Source: Blastocatellia bacterium (GTDB taxonomy: Bacteria; Acidobacteriota; Blastocatellia; Pyrinomonadales; Pyrinomonadaceae). Taken from it: DNA of 64,000 bases. The notes beneath the pieces are model-generated. The model was not told where the DNA came from, did not search any database, and saw nothing but the letters and a program-made list of their open reading frames with translations. Below are positions 45,493-52,933 of this stretch, piece after piece. Within the stretch, counting starts at the first letter, position 1. Each line of letters begins with the position of its first letter. Made by a program: the position numbers and the translations under genes. The stretch spans positions 62,001 to 126,000 of the forward strand of contig JACCVY010000247.1 in the NCBI GenBank assembly GCA_013697915.1. The letters are read 5' to 3'.

Positions 45493-47274
45493 CTACTTCA
45501 CCCATTCCTCGGCGATTTCTGTCTCCACTTTCACTGGTACAGTTTTCACATACTCTTCACCTGCGACGCGCATCGTTCGCTCCACTTTTTCCGCAACCTC
45601 TTCAGCTTCGTCCGAATCAGCTTCAACGACTATTTCGTCGTGAATGATGTTGACGATCTGCGCGTTTGTATTGCGGAGCTCATCGTTTAGCAGCCGCAGC
45701 GCGCGCTTGAGAATGTCGGCACTGGTGCCCTGGATGGGCGTGTTCTTGCCGTTGCGCTTGGTCATGGAAATCTGTTGGCGGTCCTGTTCGTCGTAGCGGA
45801 AACGCACCAAACGGCCGGATGCCGTTCGCGCCTGACGCTCGCGTACGGCGCGATTCGCTGCTTCATGAAGATAGGTGTCGAGCTGACGATAGGTGCCAAA
45901 ATACTTGCGCAAAACGTTTTCAGCTTCCCCTACGCTCAAGCCGGTCATAATCGAAAAGCGCTGCGCGCCGATGCCATAGACCACACCGAAATTGAGCCGC
46001 TTGGCAAAGTCGCGCTGTTCTTTCGTGACCTGGTCCAACGGCGTATTGAAAACTTCGGCGGCCGTTACGCGATGCAGATCGGCGCCGGAATTAAACGCCT
46101 TGATGAAGCCTTGATCGCCGGAAAACTCCGCCAGAATGCGCAGCTCGATCTGCGAATAGTCCGCAATGATCAATTTTCTGCCTTCCGGATAACCGGAAAA
46201 GCAGCGGCGATATTCAACCGCGTGCGGCACCTGCTGAATGTTGGGATTGGTGCATGAGAATCTTCCGGTCGGCGCGCCAATCTGGCGAAAGTCAGCATGC
46301 AGCCGTCCGGTTGTTGGATTGATCAAGTCAATCATGTTCTGACCGTAACTCGTCAACGCCTTCTGCACGGTGCGGTATTCCAATAGCGTGGCGATAACGG
46401 GATACACGGCAGCCAGCGGCTGAAGTTTCCAGTTGCGCGTTGAATCGGGAACAGGAATGCCAAGGCGATTCAGTGCTTGCGTTAATTGCTGGTGCGAATC
46501 CAAATTGATGTCATCGCGCTGCGGTCCGCCAAATAGCGAGCCCTGCGAAGACTCCTCCGCCAGAATATCTTGCAACTCATCCGCTAACTGCTCTCTTCTC
46601 TTCTCAATTAATGACAACTGCTCGAGCCAACGATCCTTATGCATGTAAAAACCGGCCAGCTCAATGTCGGCAACGGTGGTTACACACTCAAACTCAAGCT
46701 GCGCACAGGCAATGAGTGAATCGCTGCGCAGCCGCTCGATCAGCTTTTCTCGTAACGGCAAAAGAACCGCGGCGTCGCGCGCGGCGTATTCGAGTTGTGC
46801 TTCGGACAACTCAAAATTCCAATTGCTGAGCCGTTCCGTTTTATCGACCGCTTCGTTCAGGTACCGCGAGGCAACGGTTTCCAGTCCATGCCGTTCTTCG
46901 ATGTCACCGGCGCTGACGATTTGGCTGGCCAGCAGAGTGTCAAATAGCCCGCCCAGATCCACGCCGAGTGTGTGCTTGATAAATTTCGCATCGAACTTTG
47001 CGTTGTGCGCAATCTTGATGGGACGAGCGGCTTGCAACAACCGTTTCAGCGGATTGAGTGCCTCATTGTTCTTCAGATCACCGTTGGCAAAAGCATCGAG
47101 GTCAATAACCTCTACACCCGCCGGGGTCGCGAGCTGAATCAGGCGCAGGCGGCCAAAATAAGGGTCGAGTTCTGTAGTTTCCGTGTCGAGCCCAATCACC
47201 TGATGCGCAGACAACACCTCCACTGCCTGGCGCAGTTCTTCCGCATTCTTGATGACTCGATAACGCGTGCTCAT
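45493..47274 (-). CDS. Family A DNA polymerase with 3'-5' exonuclease, no 5' nuclease domain
   Basis: A 593-residue PolA-type enzyme. Residues 1 to about 190 form an RNase D/DnaQ-like 3'-5' exonuclease with intact metal residues (IGLDTETTEL, Asp30/Glu32; later YAARDAAV). The polymerase domain shows motif A (IIADYSQIELRI), motif B (RDFAKRLNFGVVYG) and motif C (IIHDEIVVE). The approximately 300-residue 5'-3' exonuclease of E. coli Pol I is absent; the N-terminus is intact, so this is a family type rather than a truncation. I set the start at 47274 (MSTRYRV); the track adds five codons. Confidence 0.93.
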   Translation of the reverse strand: MSTRYRVIKNAEELRQAVEVLSAHQVIGLDTETTELDPYFGRLRLIQLATPAGVEVIDLDAFANGDLKNNEALNPLKRLLQAARPIKIAHNAKFDAKFIKHTLGVDLGGLFDTLLASQIVSAGDIEERHGLETVASRYLNEAVDKTERLSNWNFELSEAQLEYAARDAAVLLPLREKLIERLRSDSLIACAQLEFECVTTVADIELAGFYMHKDRWLEQLSLIEKRREQLADELQDILAEESSQGSLFGGPQRDDINLDSHQQLTQALNRLGIPVPDSTRNWKLQPLAAVYPVIATLLEYRTVQKALTSYGQNMIDLINPTTGRLHADFRQIGAPTGRFSCTNPNIQQVPHAVEYRRCFSGYPEGRKLIIADYSQIELRILAEFSGDQGFIKAFNSGADLHRVTAAEVFNTPLDQVTKEQRDFAKRLNFGVVYGIGAQRFSIMTGLSVGEAENVLRKYFGTYRQLDTYLHEAANRAVRERQARTASGRLVRFRYDEQDRQQISMTKRNGKNTPIQGTSADILKRALRLLNDELRNTNAQIVNIIHDEIVVEADSDEAEEVAEKVERTMRVAGEEYVKTVPVKVETEIAEEWVK

Positions 47275-47393
47275 AGTAGTTAGTAGCACAGACTTAAGTC
47301 TGTGCTTTCGTGCGCGTCACAGACTATTTAGTCTGTCTCTTCGTAGATGACACGACTGAAGGAGACTTTGAACAAGCTGGTGAAAGTCTGCAC
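47275..47393. repeat. Small palindromes upstream of the DNA polymerase gene
   Basis: A perfect 20-base palindrome GCACAGACTTAAGTCTGTGC (47286-47305) and an 18-base palindrome ACAGACTATTTAGTCTGT (47319-47336) lie just before the polymerase start. The same ACAGACT/AGTCTGT unit recurs at 63416-63431. Confidence 0.8.
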
Positions 47394-47675
47394 TGAGCCC
47401 GCGAAGCGCGGCGATAGCATAAAGCCTGGGGTGTAGCGGAGGGGAACCCCAGGTTCGTTGAAGTAAAAAACGAAAAGCCCACGGAAAGTGGGCGACAGCT
47501 TTGTATGACTGCTAAATCGCAGCGTTTGCGCTATCGCACGCTTCGCGCGCTCCGGTTTTTTGACTATCGTCGTCCTGGGGTTCCGCTCCGCTACACCCCA
47601 GGGCGGGGTCCCCGGCCGAGCATCTCGGCTGGGGTGCTAGACTTTATGCTTCCACCCGCTACGCGGGTTTGGAAA
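47394..47675. mobile_element. MITE-like element, family 2, copy B, with nested insertion
   Basis: A palindromic element of about 280 bases filling the gap between the polymerase and ribE. The arms are GCATAAAGCCTGGGGTGTAG and its inverse, with outer ACCCGCTACGCGGGTTTGG. The core is homologous to copy A in the reverse orientation. The right arm is interrupted between CCCCAGG and CTTTATGC by about 38 bases that form their own hairpin (CCGAGCATCTCGG inside CCCC/GGGG), probably a nested insertion. Confidence 0.8.
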
Positions 47676-47742
47676 CGCCAGCTCGCATTACTTGTTCAGA
47701 CCTTACTAAAGTCTATGCCACCTCTTGATCTACCTAGCGAGT

Positions 47743-48351
47743 TTACTGTTGCGGAGGGGTTTCTGCGAAACGCAGGATGCGTTCGACATATTTGGCGATC
47801 ATGTCGACTTCAAGATTCACTTCATCGCCGGGTTTGAGTTGAGAAAAGTTTGTCACTTCCCAGGTTTTCGGAATGATGGCAACTTCAAAATAATTGTCAG
47901 TCAACGCGGCAATGGTAAGGCTGATGCCTTCCACTGCAACCGAACCTTTGAAGATAAGATAACGCGCAATGTCCTTTGGATATTCAATACGGATCGTCCA
48001 TGAACCTTCGTGATCAGCAACACTCAAAAACTTTCCGCATGCATCGACGTGACCCTGAACGATGTGTCCGCCGAGGCGCGTGACGGGTGTGACTGCGCGC
48101 TCGAGATTTACGGCGCTGCCCGGTTGCAAATGCCCCAGCGTGGACCGATCAAGAGTTTCGCGCGAGACATCCGCGGCAAACGAATTTGGCTGGATATCAA
48201 GCGCTGTCAGGCATACCCCATTAACCGCAATCGAGTCGCCGTGCTTTGTATCTTCAACCACCGCGTGCGCCTCAACCACGATGTAAGCGTTTTCGCCACG
48301 CGGCTCGACGTTGCGCACGCGGCCAAGTTCTTCAATGATTCCAGTAAACAT
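47743..48351 (-). CDS. ribE: Riboflavin synthase alpha chain
   Basis: A 202-residue enzyme that dismutates two 6,7-dimethyl-8-ribityllumazine molecules to riboflavin. Both lumazine-binding barrels are present: MFTGIIEELGRV...DSIAVNGVCLT and GHIVQGHVDACG...GSVAVEGISLT, matching the two-repeat family plan. The track start is 37 codons early; ATG 48351 gives the invariant MFTGIIE. No other rib genes are adjacent. A short heptamer array (AATTCGA/AATTCAA units) runs into the start codon. Confidence 0.95.
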   Translation of the reverse strand: MFTGIIEELGRVRNVEPRGENAYIVVEAHAVVEDTKHGDSIAVNGVCLTALDIQPNSFAADVSRETLDRSTLGHLQPGSAVNLERAVTPVTRLGGHIVQGHVDACGKFLSVADHEGSWTIRIEYPKDIARYLIFKGSVAVEGISLTIAALTDNYFEVAIIPKTWEVTNFSQLKPGDEVNLEVDMIAKYVERILRFAETPPQQ

Positions 48352-48381
48352 GTTTTGAATTTCGAATTTCGGATTTGTCAG
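48352..48381. repeat. Short heptamer array in the ribE leader
   Basis: TTTTGAA, TTTCGAA, TTTCGGA and TTTGTCA follow one another on the plus strand between the ribE start and the stop of the 39-residue ORF. Confidence 0.65.
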
Positions 48382-48497
48382 AGCATACGTCTTAGAATCA
48401 AGACGATTAGGAAAATGAAGAGGCCCACCAGTGCCGGTGCAAATGAGAACAGCAGCATCCACACCGGCTCGCGCTTAAATGAAAACTTGATGAACAT
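48378..48497 (-). CDS. 39-residue single-span membrane protein (below the ORF-track cutoff)
   Basis: This short ORF is not in the track. It encodes 39 residues: a basic start (MFIKFSFKREPVW), one hydrophobic helix of about 22 residues (LLFSFAPALVGLFIFLIVLI) and a basic end (LRRML). The charge pattern on both sides of a clean helix is what a real small membrane protein looks like. It lies 26 bases upstream of ribE on the same strand and downstream of a MITE-like element. No clear Shine-Dalgarno is visible. I do not recognise a family. Confidence 0.5.
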   Translation of the reverse strand: MFIKFSFKREPVWMLLFSFAPALVGLFIFLIVLILRRML

Positions 48498-48504
48498 GGA
48501 TCAT

Positions 48505-48640
48505 GGGCGGGGGCATGCCCGCCTTCCTGACCTCGAGACTATGCAACTTGCGATGTGGCTTCTAACCTGGACGCTCTTCGCCGGCTCTAAGGAATTCATT
48601 CTAAAAACCTCGGTCGGGAAGGGGGCATGCCCCCGCTCTT
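48505..48640. mobile_element. MITE-like element, family 1, copy 2
   Basis: Arms GGGCGGGGGCATGCCCGCCT (48505 onward) and CGGGAAGGGGGCATGCCCCC (to 48638) enclose about 70 bases starting CTCGAGACTAT, which matches the inner end of copy 4. The right arm overlaps the end of cmk. Confidence 0.82.
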
Positions 48641-49288
48641 TTCTTGGACCGCCGCCATCATCTTTTGAAACACTTCCTCGATCGACAACCCGGTTGAGTC
48701 AACCACGATCGCGTCGTTGGCAACTTTCAGCGGCGAATCCGCGCGCGTCTCGTCGCGGCGATCTCTTTCCGCCATGTCGGCAAAAGTTTCTTCGAACTTT
48801 ACGTTTGGATCCTGGGCACGTTCTTCGTTGAAGCGTCTTTTCGCTCGCTCCTGCGCCACGGCAGTCAGAAAAAACTTGATGTCTGCGTCAGGAAAAACCA
48901 CGGTGCCGATGTCGCGCCCGTTCATCACCGCGCCACGCCGGCCCAGCTCGCGCTGTCGCTTGACCATGGCGCGCCGCACTTGCGGGATGGTTGACACAAT
49001 CGACGACATTTCGGTTACTTCTTCGCTGCGTATCTCGTCTGTCACGTCGCGGCCTTCGAGCGTGACTTTCAGCGCATCGGGATCGCCGGCCAAATCAATA
49101 TCCACCCGTTCCGCCAATGACCCAACCGCCAAATCATCTTTTGAATTAACGCTGGATTCCATCACCGCCAGCGCCACCGCGCGGTACATCGAACCCGTAT
49201 CGATGTAAAGCAGGTTCAGCGCGCCCGCCAGCATGCGGCCCAGCGTCGACTTGCCCGCCCCGGATGGTCCATCAATGGCAATGATCAT
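48596..49288 (-). CDS. cmk: (d)CMP kinase
   Basis: A 230-residue nucleoside monophosphate kinase phosphorylating CMP and dCMP. The P-loop is AIDGPSGAGKST, followed by YIDTGSMYRAVAL; the NMP domain and lid show GRDVTDEIR, NGRDIGTVVFPDA and ERDRRDETR. The last 15 or so residues (GGMPPSRPRFLE) are encoded by a MITE-like arm and are not part of the family fold. The start follows a CCACTGA/CAACTGA heptamer array with no visible Shine-Dalgarno. Confidence 0.94.
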   Translation of the reverse strand: MIIAIDGPSGAGKSTLGRMLAGALNLLYIDTGSMYRAVALAVMESSVNSKDDLAVGSLAERVDIDLAGDPDALKVTLEGRDVTDEIRSEEVTEMSSIVSTIPQVRRAMVKRQRELGRRGAVMNGRDIGTVVFPDADIKFFLTAVAQERAKRRFNEERAQDPNVKFEETFADMAERDRRDETRADSPLKVANDAIVVDSTGLSIEEVFQKMMAAVQEKSGGMPPSRPRFLE

Positions 49289-49289
49289 A

Positions 49290-49324
49290 AAAACGTCAGT
49301 TGTCAGTGGTTCGTAGTCAGTGGT
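49290..49324. repeat. Heptamer array in the cmk leader
   Basis: GTCAGTT, GTCAGTG, GTTCGTA and GTCAGTG units fill the 36-base gap between the hemW stop and the cmk start. The heptamer is the same as at the wecB and MDR loci. Confidence 0.8.
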
Positions 49325-50461
49325 TTACACAAACGCTGCAAACACTTCGTTCGATAGCAACGCGCCGGCGCGCGTCAGCTTCAACAAATCGCCGTCAAAC
49401 TCAATCAAGCCCGCCTGCTGAAAATTCTCCAGATCGTTCGCATGCGCAGCGCCCAGATCAACTCCGAACAACTCTTTGAATTTGCCGGTTCTAACCCCGG
49501 CCATCATGCGCATGCCGAGAAACACGGCTTCAGCGCGACGGTCAGCTTCGGTCAGCCTGCGATCTTCCACGAGCGGCGAAGCGTTACGTTCCACCATTGC
49601 CACATACTTTGCCAGATCGCGTTCATTGGCCCAGCGCCGCGACTCGCCGTCAAAAGAGTGCGCGGAACAACCAAAGCCATAATACGGCGCGCTCGTCCAG
49701 TACTTGGTGTTGTGCCGCGATTCGAATCCTGGCAAACACAAATTCGATATTTCGTAATGTACGTAACCAGCGTCCGCGGCGCGCTCAAGCATCACCCGAT
49801 ACATTTCAGCCGCCAGATCTTCATCCGGCGACTGTTGCAGCCCCGATTTGATGTGGCCCGCGAGCGGCGTTCCCTCATGGACTTCAAGTAAGTAAAAAGA
49901 CAAATGCTCCGGTCTTAACGCGAAAGCTTCATCAAGGTTGTGCAGCCAGGCACTGAGACTTTGTCCGGGCAGGCCTGCAATCAAATCAAAACTTACGTTA
50001 CTAAATCCGGCCTCACGCAAAAGCGAAAACGTGTGACGCGTGTCGGCAACTGTATGTGAACGGCCCAGCCGAGCCAGCTCGCGATCGTCGAACGTTTGCG
50101 CGCCAAAGCTGGCGCGATTGATTCCGAGTTCCCTAAACGCCGCCAGGGATTCACCTGTAACCGTGCCCGGGTTCATCTCCATCGTCACTTCCGCGTGAGA
50201 CGAAACATCAAAACGCTTGCGCACCGCATTCATGAGTCCTTCCAATTGCGCCGGCGAAAGCAGCGATGGAGTGCCGCCGCCAAAGTAGATCGTGTCCACG
50301 GCTTCTGGCGGATCAACTTCGCGCCACAACGCAATCTCGCTGATGACGCTCGCGACGTAGCGCTCTGCAAGTGCAGACTCGTACAACCCCGTTGCAAAGT
50401 CACAATACGAACAGCGCGAACGACAAAACGGAATGTGAATGTAGATACCGGCTGGCTTCAT
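49325..50461 (-). CDS. hemW: HemW-like radical SAM protein
   Basis: A 378-residue radical SAM protein of the coproporphyrinogen-III-oxidase-like group, now regarded as haem chaperone HemW. The 4Fe-4S motif is CRSRCSYC (Cys13, Cys17, Cys20) after the typical GIYIHIPF. FGGGTPSLLS, EMNPGTV and RASFGAQTFDD follow in family order. HemW proteins differ from true HemN by a shorter N-terminus, as here. It lies upstream of cmk on the same strand. Confidence 0.92.
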   Translation of the reverse strand: MKPAGIYIHIPFCRSRCSYCDFATGLYESALAERYVASVISEIALWREVDPPEAVDTIYFGGGTPSLLSPAQLEGLMNAVRKRFDVSSHAEVTMEMNPGTVTGESLAAFRELGINRASFGAQTFDDRELARLGRSHTVADTRHTFSLLREAGFSNVSFDLIAGLPGQSLSAWLHNLDEAFALRPEHLSFYLLEVHEGTPLAGHIKSGLQQSPDEDLAAEMYRVMLERAADAGYVHYEISNLCLPGFESRHNTKYWTSAPYYGFGCSAHSFDGESRRWANERDLAKYVAMVERNASPLVEDRRLTEADRRAEAVFLGMRMMAGVRTGKFKELFGVDLGAAHANDLENFQQAGLIEFDGDLLKLTRAGALLSNEVFAAFV

Positions 50462-50706
50462 AGTCTCTAGTCCGCAGATTACGCAGATTACGTGGATTCT
50501 TCAAACCCTGACGGCTCAAGACGGTTTGTAGCCCTGGTTTCAACCGCGGCTGGCTGACCTAAACAATTCTAGCTGGCTAACCTCACAGGTTGGGAAGGGT
50601 GGCTTGCCCCCGCTTAGATTGAGAGGCATTCTACGTGAGCGGGGGCAAGCCACCCTTCCCAACCTGTGAGATTTTGTATTTTGAAGGATTCAGACAATGG
50701 GCTTGC
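50462..50706. repeat. Intergenic region with MITE-like element (family 1, copy 3) and a 9-mer repeat
   Basis: A perfect 33-base inverted repeat (50582-50614 and 50638-50670, inner end GGGAAGGGTGGCTTGCCCCC) with only 23 bases between is the most compact family 1 copy. Nearer hemW, GCAGATTAC is repeated in tandem (50474-50498) with a third degenerate unit. No gene was recognised. Confidence 0.85.
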
Positions 50707-51978
50707 TTACTTAATGCGATGCAGGCTGCCGTCGCCGCTAATGTTTTTGCTTATGCTGTGCGCGACACCTTCGGCGTCAGCAAACACACGCAGCAAATTT
50801 TCACCGAGTATCTTGCGAATGTCTTTCTCGCTGTAGCCGCGTTTCAAAAGTTCATAGGTGATGTTCGGCAGCATTGAGACGTCTTGCGCGCCTTCGGGAA
50901 AATCCATTGCGCCATCGAAGTCGGCGCCTAAGCCAACGTGATCGATGCCCGCGATCTTCACAATGTAATCAATGTGATCGATCAGTTTGGAGAGCGGCAA
51001 AGGCGGCAACGGATTTGCCGCCTCGAGTTTGTCGCCTTCTTCAGCCAGCCGTTCCGGATCATTCTTGTATTTTTCATTTAGTGAATCCTGCTCGGCTTTC
51101 AAACGTTTGTCCCGCGCCTCGCCTTGCGGGCCAACCGTCGCAGAATCGAGGAAGTAGCTATAGAAATTCACCTGAACTACCCCATCGTTTTTTGCAATGC
51201 GCCGCAGCAGATCGTCGGGAATGTTTCGCGGCACGTTGCTGAGCGCGCGAGCCGAAGAATGCGACGCGATGATCGGCGCTTTGGAAACGTCGAGCGCGTC
51301 GCTCATCGTTTCGTCGGAAACGTGGGAAACATCCACCAGCATTCCCAGACGGTTCATCTCGCGCACTACATCTTTGCCAAACTCAGAAAGGCCGTTGTGC
51401 TTGACTTCGCCACGCGCAACATCTCGCGCGGAGTCGGCCCAATCGTTCGTGTTGTTCCACGTCAGCGTCATGTAGCGCACGCCCAGTCGGTGAAACTCGC
51501 GCAAGGTTGCAAGCGAATTCTCAATTGCATGTCCCCCTTCAATGCCCATCAGCGCGGCAATCTTCTTCTGCTTCTTGGCGCGGCGAATGTCAGCTGCAGA
51601 GGTTGCCAGCATTAGATCGTTTGGATGGCGTTCGACGGCGCGATAAACGGAATCGATCATGTCGAGCGTGCGTCGAGCGGCGCCGCCGTGCTCCACATAC
51701 CAGGGCCGCACATACAGCGAAAAGAATTCGGCAGTCATGCCGCCCTGCTTCATGCGCTCAATGCTGGTGCGATAAGGAACCGGCGGCGTGCCGCTGAGAT
51801 CGTAGTCATCGTTCGTCATCGGCGTCGTCACATCGTTGTGCGTGTCGATGACGATCGCGCGCCGGTGAATTGCCAACGCTTTCTGCCAAAGCTTTTCATC
51901 GCGCGGGGTTTGAGCGGAAACCATTGAACCGCAGATTAAAGTCAGAAGTAACAGGCCGCCCGGAACACAAGTTTTCAT
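50707..51978 (-). CDS. Secreted membrane-type dipeptidase (peptidase M19)
   Basis: A 423-residue zinc dipeptidase of the renal-dipeptidase/M19 family. The ATG at 51978 is chosen: GAGGA lies eight bases upstream and it opens a signal peptide (MKTCVPGGLLLLTLICGSM...SAQ). A cysteine at residue 4 is too early for a lipobox. Metal-ligand motifs are VIDTHNDV near the N-terminus, IEGGHAIENS (bridging Glu), DVSHVSDETM and IASHSSARAL, then GLGADFDGA. It probably degrades peptides in the periplasm. Confidence 0.92.
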   Translation of the reverse strand: MKTCVPGGLLLLTLICGSMVSAQTPRDEKLWQKALAIHRRAIVIDTHNDVTTPMTNDDYDLSGTPPVPYRTSIERMKQGGMTAEFFSLYVRPWYVEHGGAARRTLDMIDSVYRAVERHPNDLMLATSAADIRRAKKQKKIAALMGIEGGHAIENSLATLREFHRLGVRYMTLTWNNTNDWADSARDVARGEVKHNGLSEFGKDVVREMNRLGMLVDVSHVSDETMSDALDVSKAPIIASHSSARALSNVPRNIPDDLLRRIAKNDGVVQVNFYSYFLDSATVGPQGEARDKRLKAEQDSLNEKYKNDPERLAEEGDKLEAANPLPPLPLSKLIDHIDYIVKIAGIDHVGLGADFDGAMDFPEGAQDVSMLPNITYELLKRGYSEKDIRKILGENLLRVFADAEGVAHSISKNISGDGSLHRIK

Positions 51979-52004
51979 TTGATTATCCTCAACCACGGCT
52001 CTCG

Positions 52005-52115
52005 CTCCGTAGGAGCGAGATGTTTATAACACGCGCGCCAATAATGAAGACAAATGCTGCGGCTGTGCCGTCTGATATAGGCGGCAGAGCCATATCCTCA
52101 GGTGTGGCAAGCCAC
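52005..52115. repeat. Small palindromes in the gap between dipeptidase and response-regulator genes
   Basis: CTCGCTCCGTAGGAGCGAG forms a tight hairpin. GGCTGTGCCGTCTGATATAGGCGGCAGAGCC forms a second; its GCTGTGCCGTCTGAT half matches the element between purM and purN. Confidence 0.55.
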
Positions 52116-52141
52116 ATTCACGCAAAGGCGCCTTTCACGTT

Positions 52142-52933
52142 ATGATCCGCACAATGTCCATCCTGATCGCCGAAGACAACGTGGCCCAGCGCCACTACCT
52201 GAAAGAAATTCTCGAAAAAGAATTTCCGACACACGCGCCCGTGGTTGAAGCTGCCGATGGCGAAGAGACGGTGAAGCTGGCGCTTGAAGGCAAGCCGGAG
52301 CTTTGCATTCTCGACATTCAGATGCCCAAGCTTTCCGGGGTGAAGGCCGCGCGCGCAATCTGGCGCGACTTCCCGACCGCGCGAATAATCTTCTGGACGC
52401 AGTTTCCGCACGAGATCTACATCAACGAAATTCGCAAGATTGTGAAGTCAGTCGATCCGCCTCCGGCTTACGGCTTTATTCATAAAAACAATCCTGAATC
52501 GCGTTTCCTTCGTTTTGTCGCTGCCGTGCTTGAAGACGGCGCGGACATGATCGATCCGGCATTCAAAGATTCCTTCAAACGCCCGCTGCTTACCGAGTTT
52601 GAATCAGAAGCGCTTTACTACCTCGCGCTCGGCTTGTCGAACTGGGCCATCGCGCGCAAGTGTTCGCTAAGTCTGCGCGGCGTCGAGAGTCGTCTCGCCA
52701 CTCTCTATGAAAAACTTTTCATGTCGCTTGCCGAAGGCACCGAGCACGAGGCTTATGAAAAGCTGGCCTACAACGTGCGCACGCGCGCCTTCTTCGAAGC
52801 TTTGCGTCGCGGCTTGCTGAATAATGATGAACTGGAAAAAGCCGCGGAAGATTTAGAGGCCTGGATCGAACGCGATCAGAAAAAGTTTGCAGAAGAGCAA
52901 AAGCGGGAAGAGGCGAAAACGCGGAAACGTTAA
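52142..52933 (+). CDS. Response regulator with LuxR/NarL-like DNA-binding domain
   Basis: A 263-residue response regulator. The receiver (about 5-130) shows LIAEDN, the phospho-acceptor in ILDIQMPKLSG and a conserved Lys in GFIHKNN. The output domain (about 155-215) has a LuxR-type helix-turn-helix (LTEFESEALYYLALGLSNWAIA then SLRGVESRLATLYEKL). A charged helical tail follows. The stop codon overlaps the kinase start by one base (TAATG), so the two form a coupled pair. The start may be 52142 or ATG 52154. Confidence 0.88.
   Translation: MIRTMSILIAEDNVAQRHYLKEILEKEFPTHAPVVEAADGEETVKLALEGKPELCILDIQMPKLSGVKAARAIWRDFPTARIIFWTQFPHEIYINEIRKIVKSVDPPPAYGFIHKNNPESRFLRFVAAVLEDGADMIDPAFKDSFKRPLLTEFESEALYYLALGLSNWAIARKCSLSLRGVESRLATLYEKLFMSLAEGTEHEAYEKLAYNVRTRAFFEALRRGLLNNDELEKAAEDLEAWIERDQKKFAEEQKREEAKTRKR

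Noticed and set aside
48010-48831. Plus-strand ORF of 273 residues across ribE, the small ORF and cmk
   Set aside because: It is a shadow of two conserved minus-strand genes and passes through a MITE-like element.
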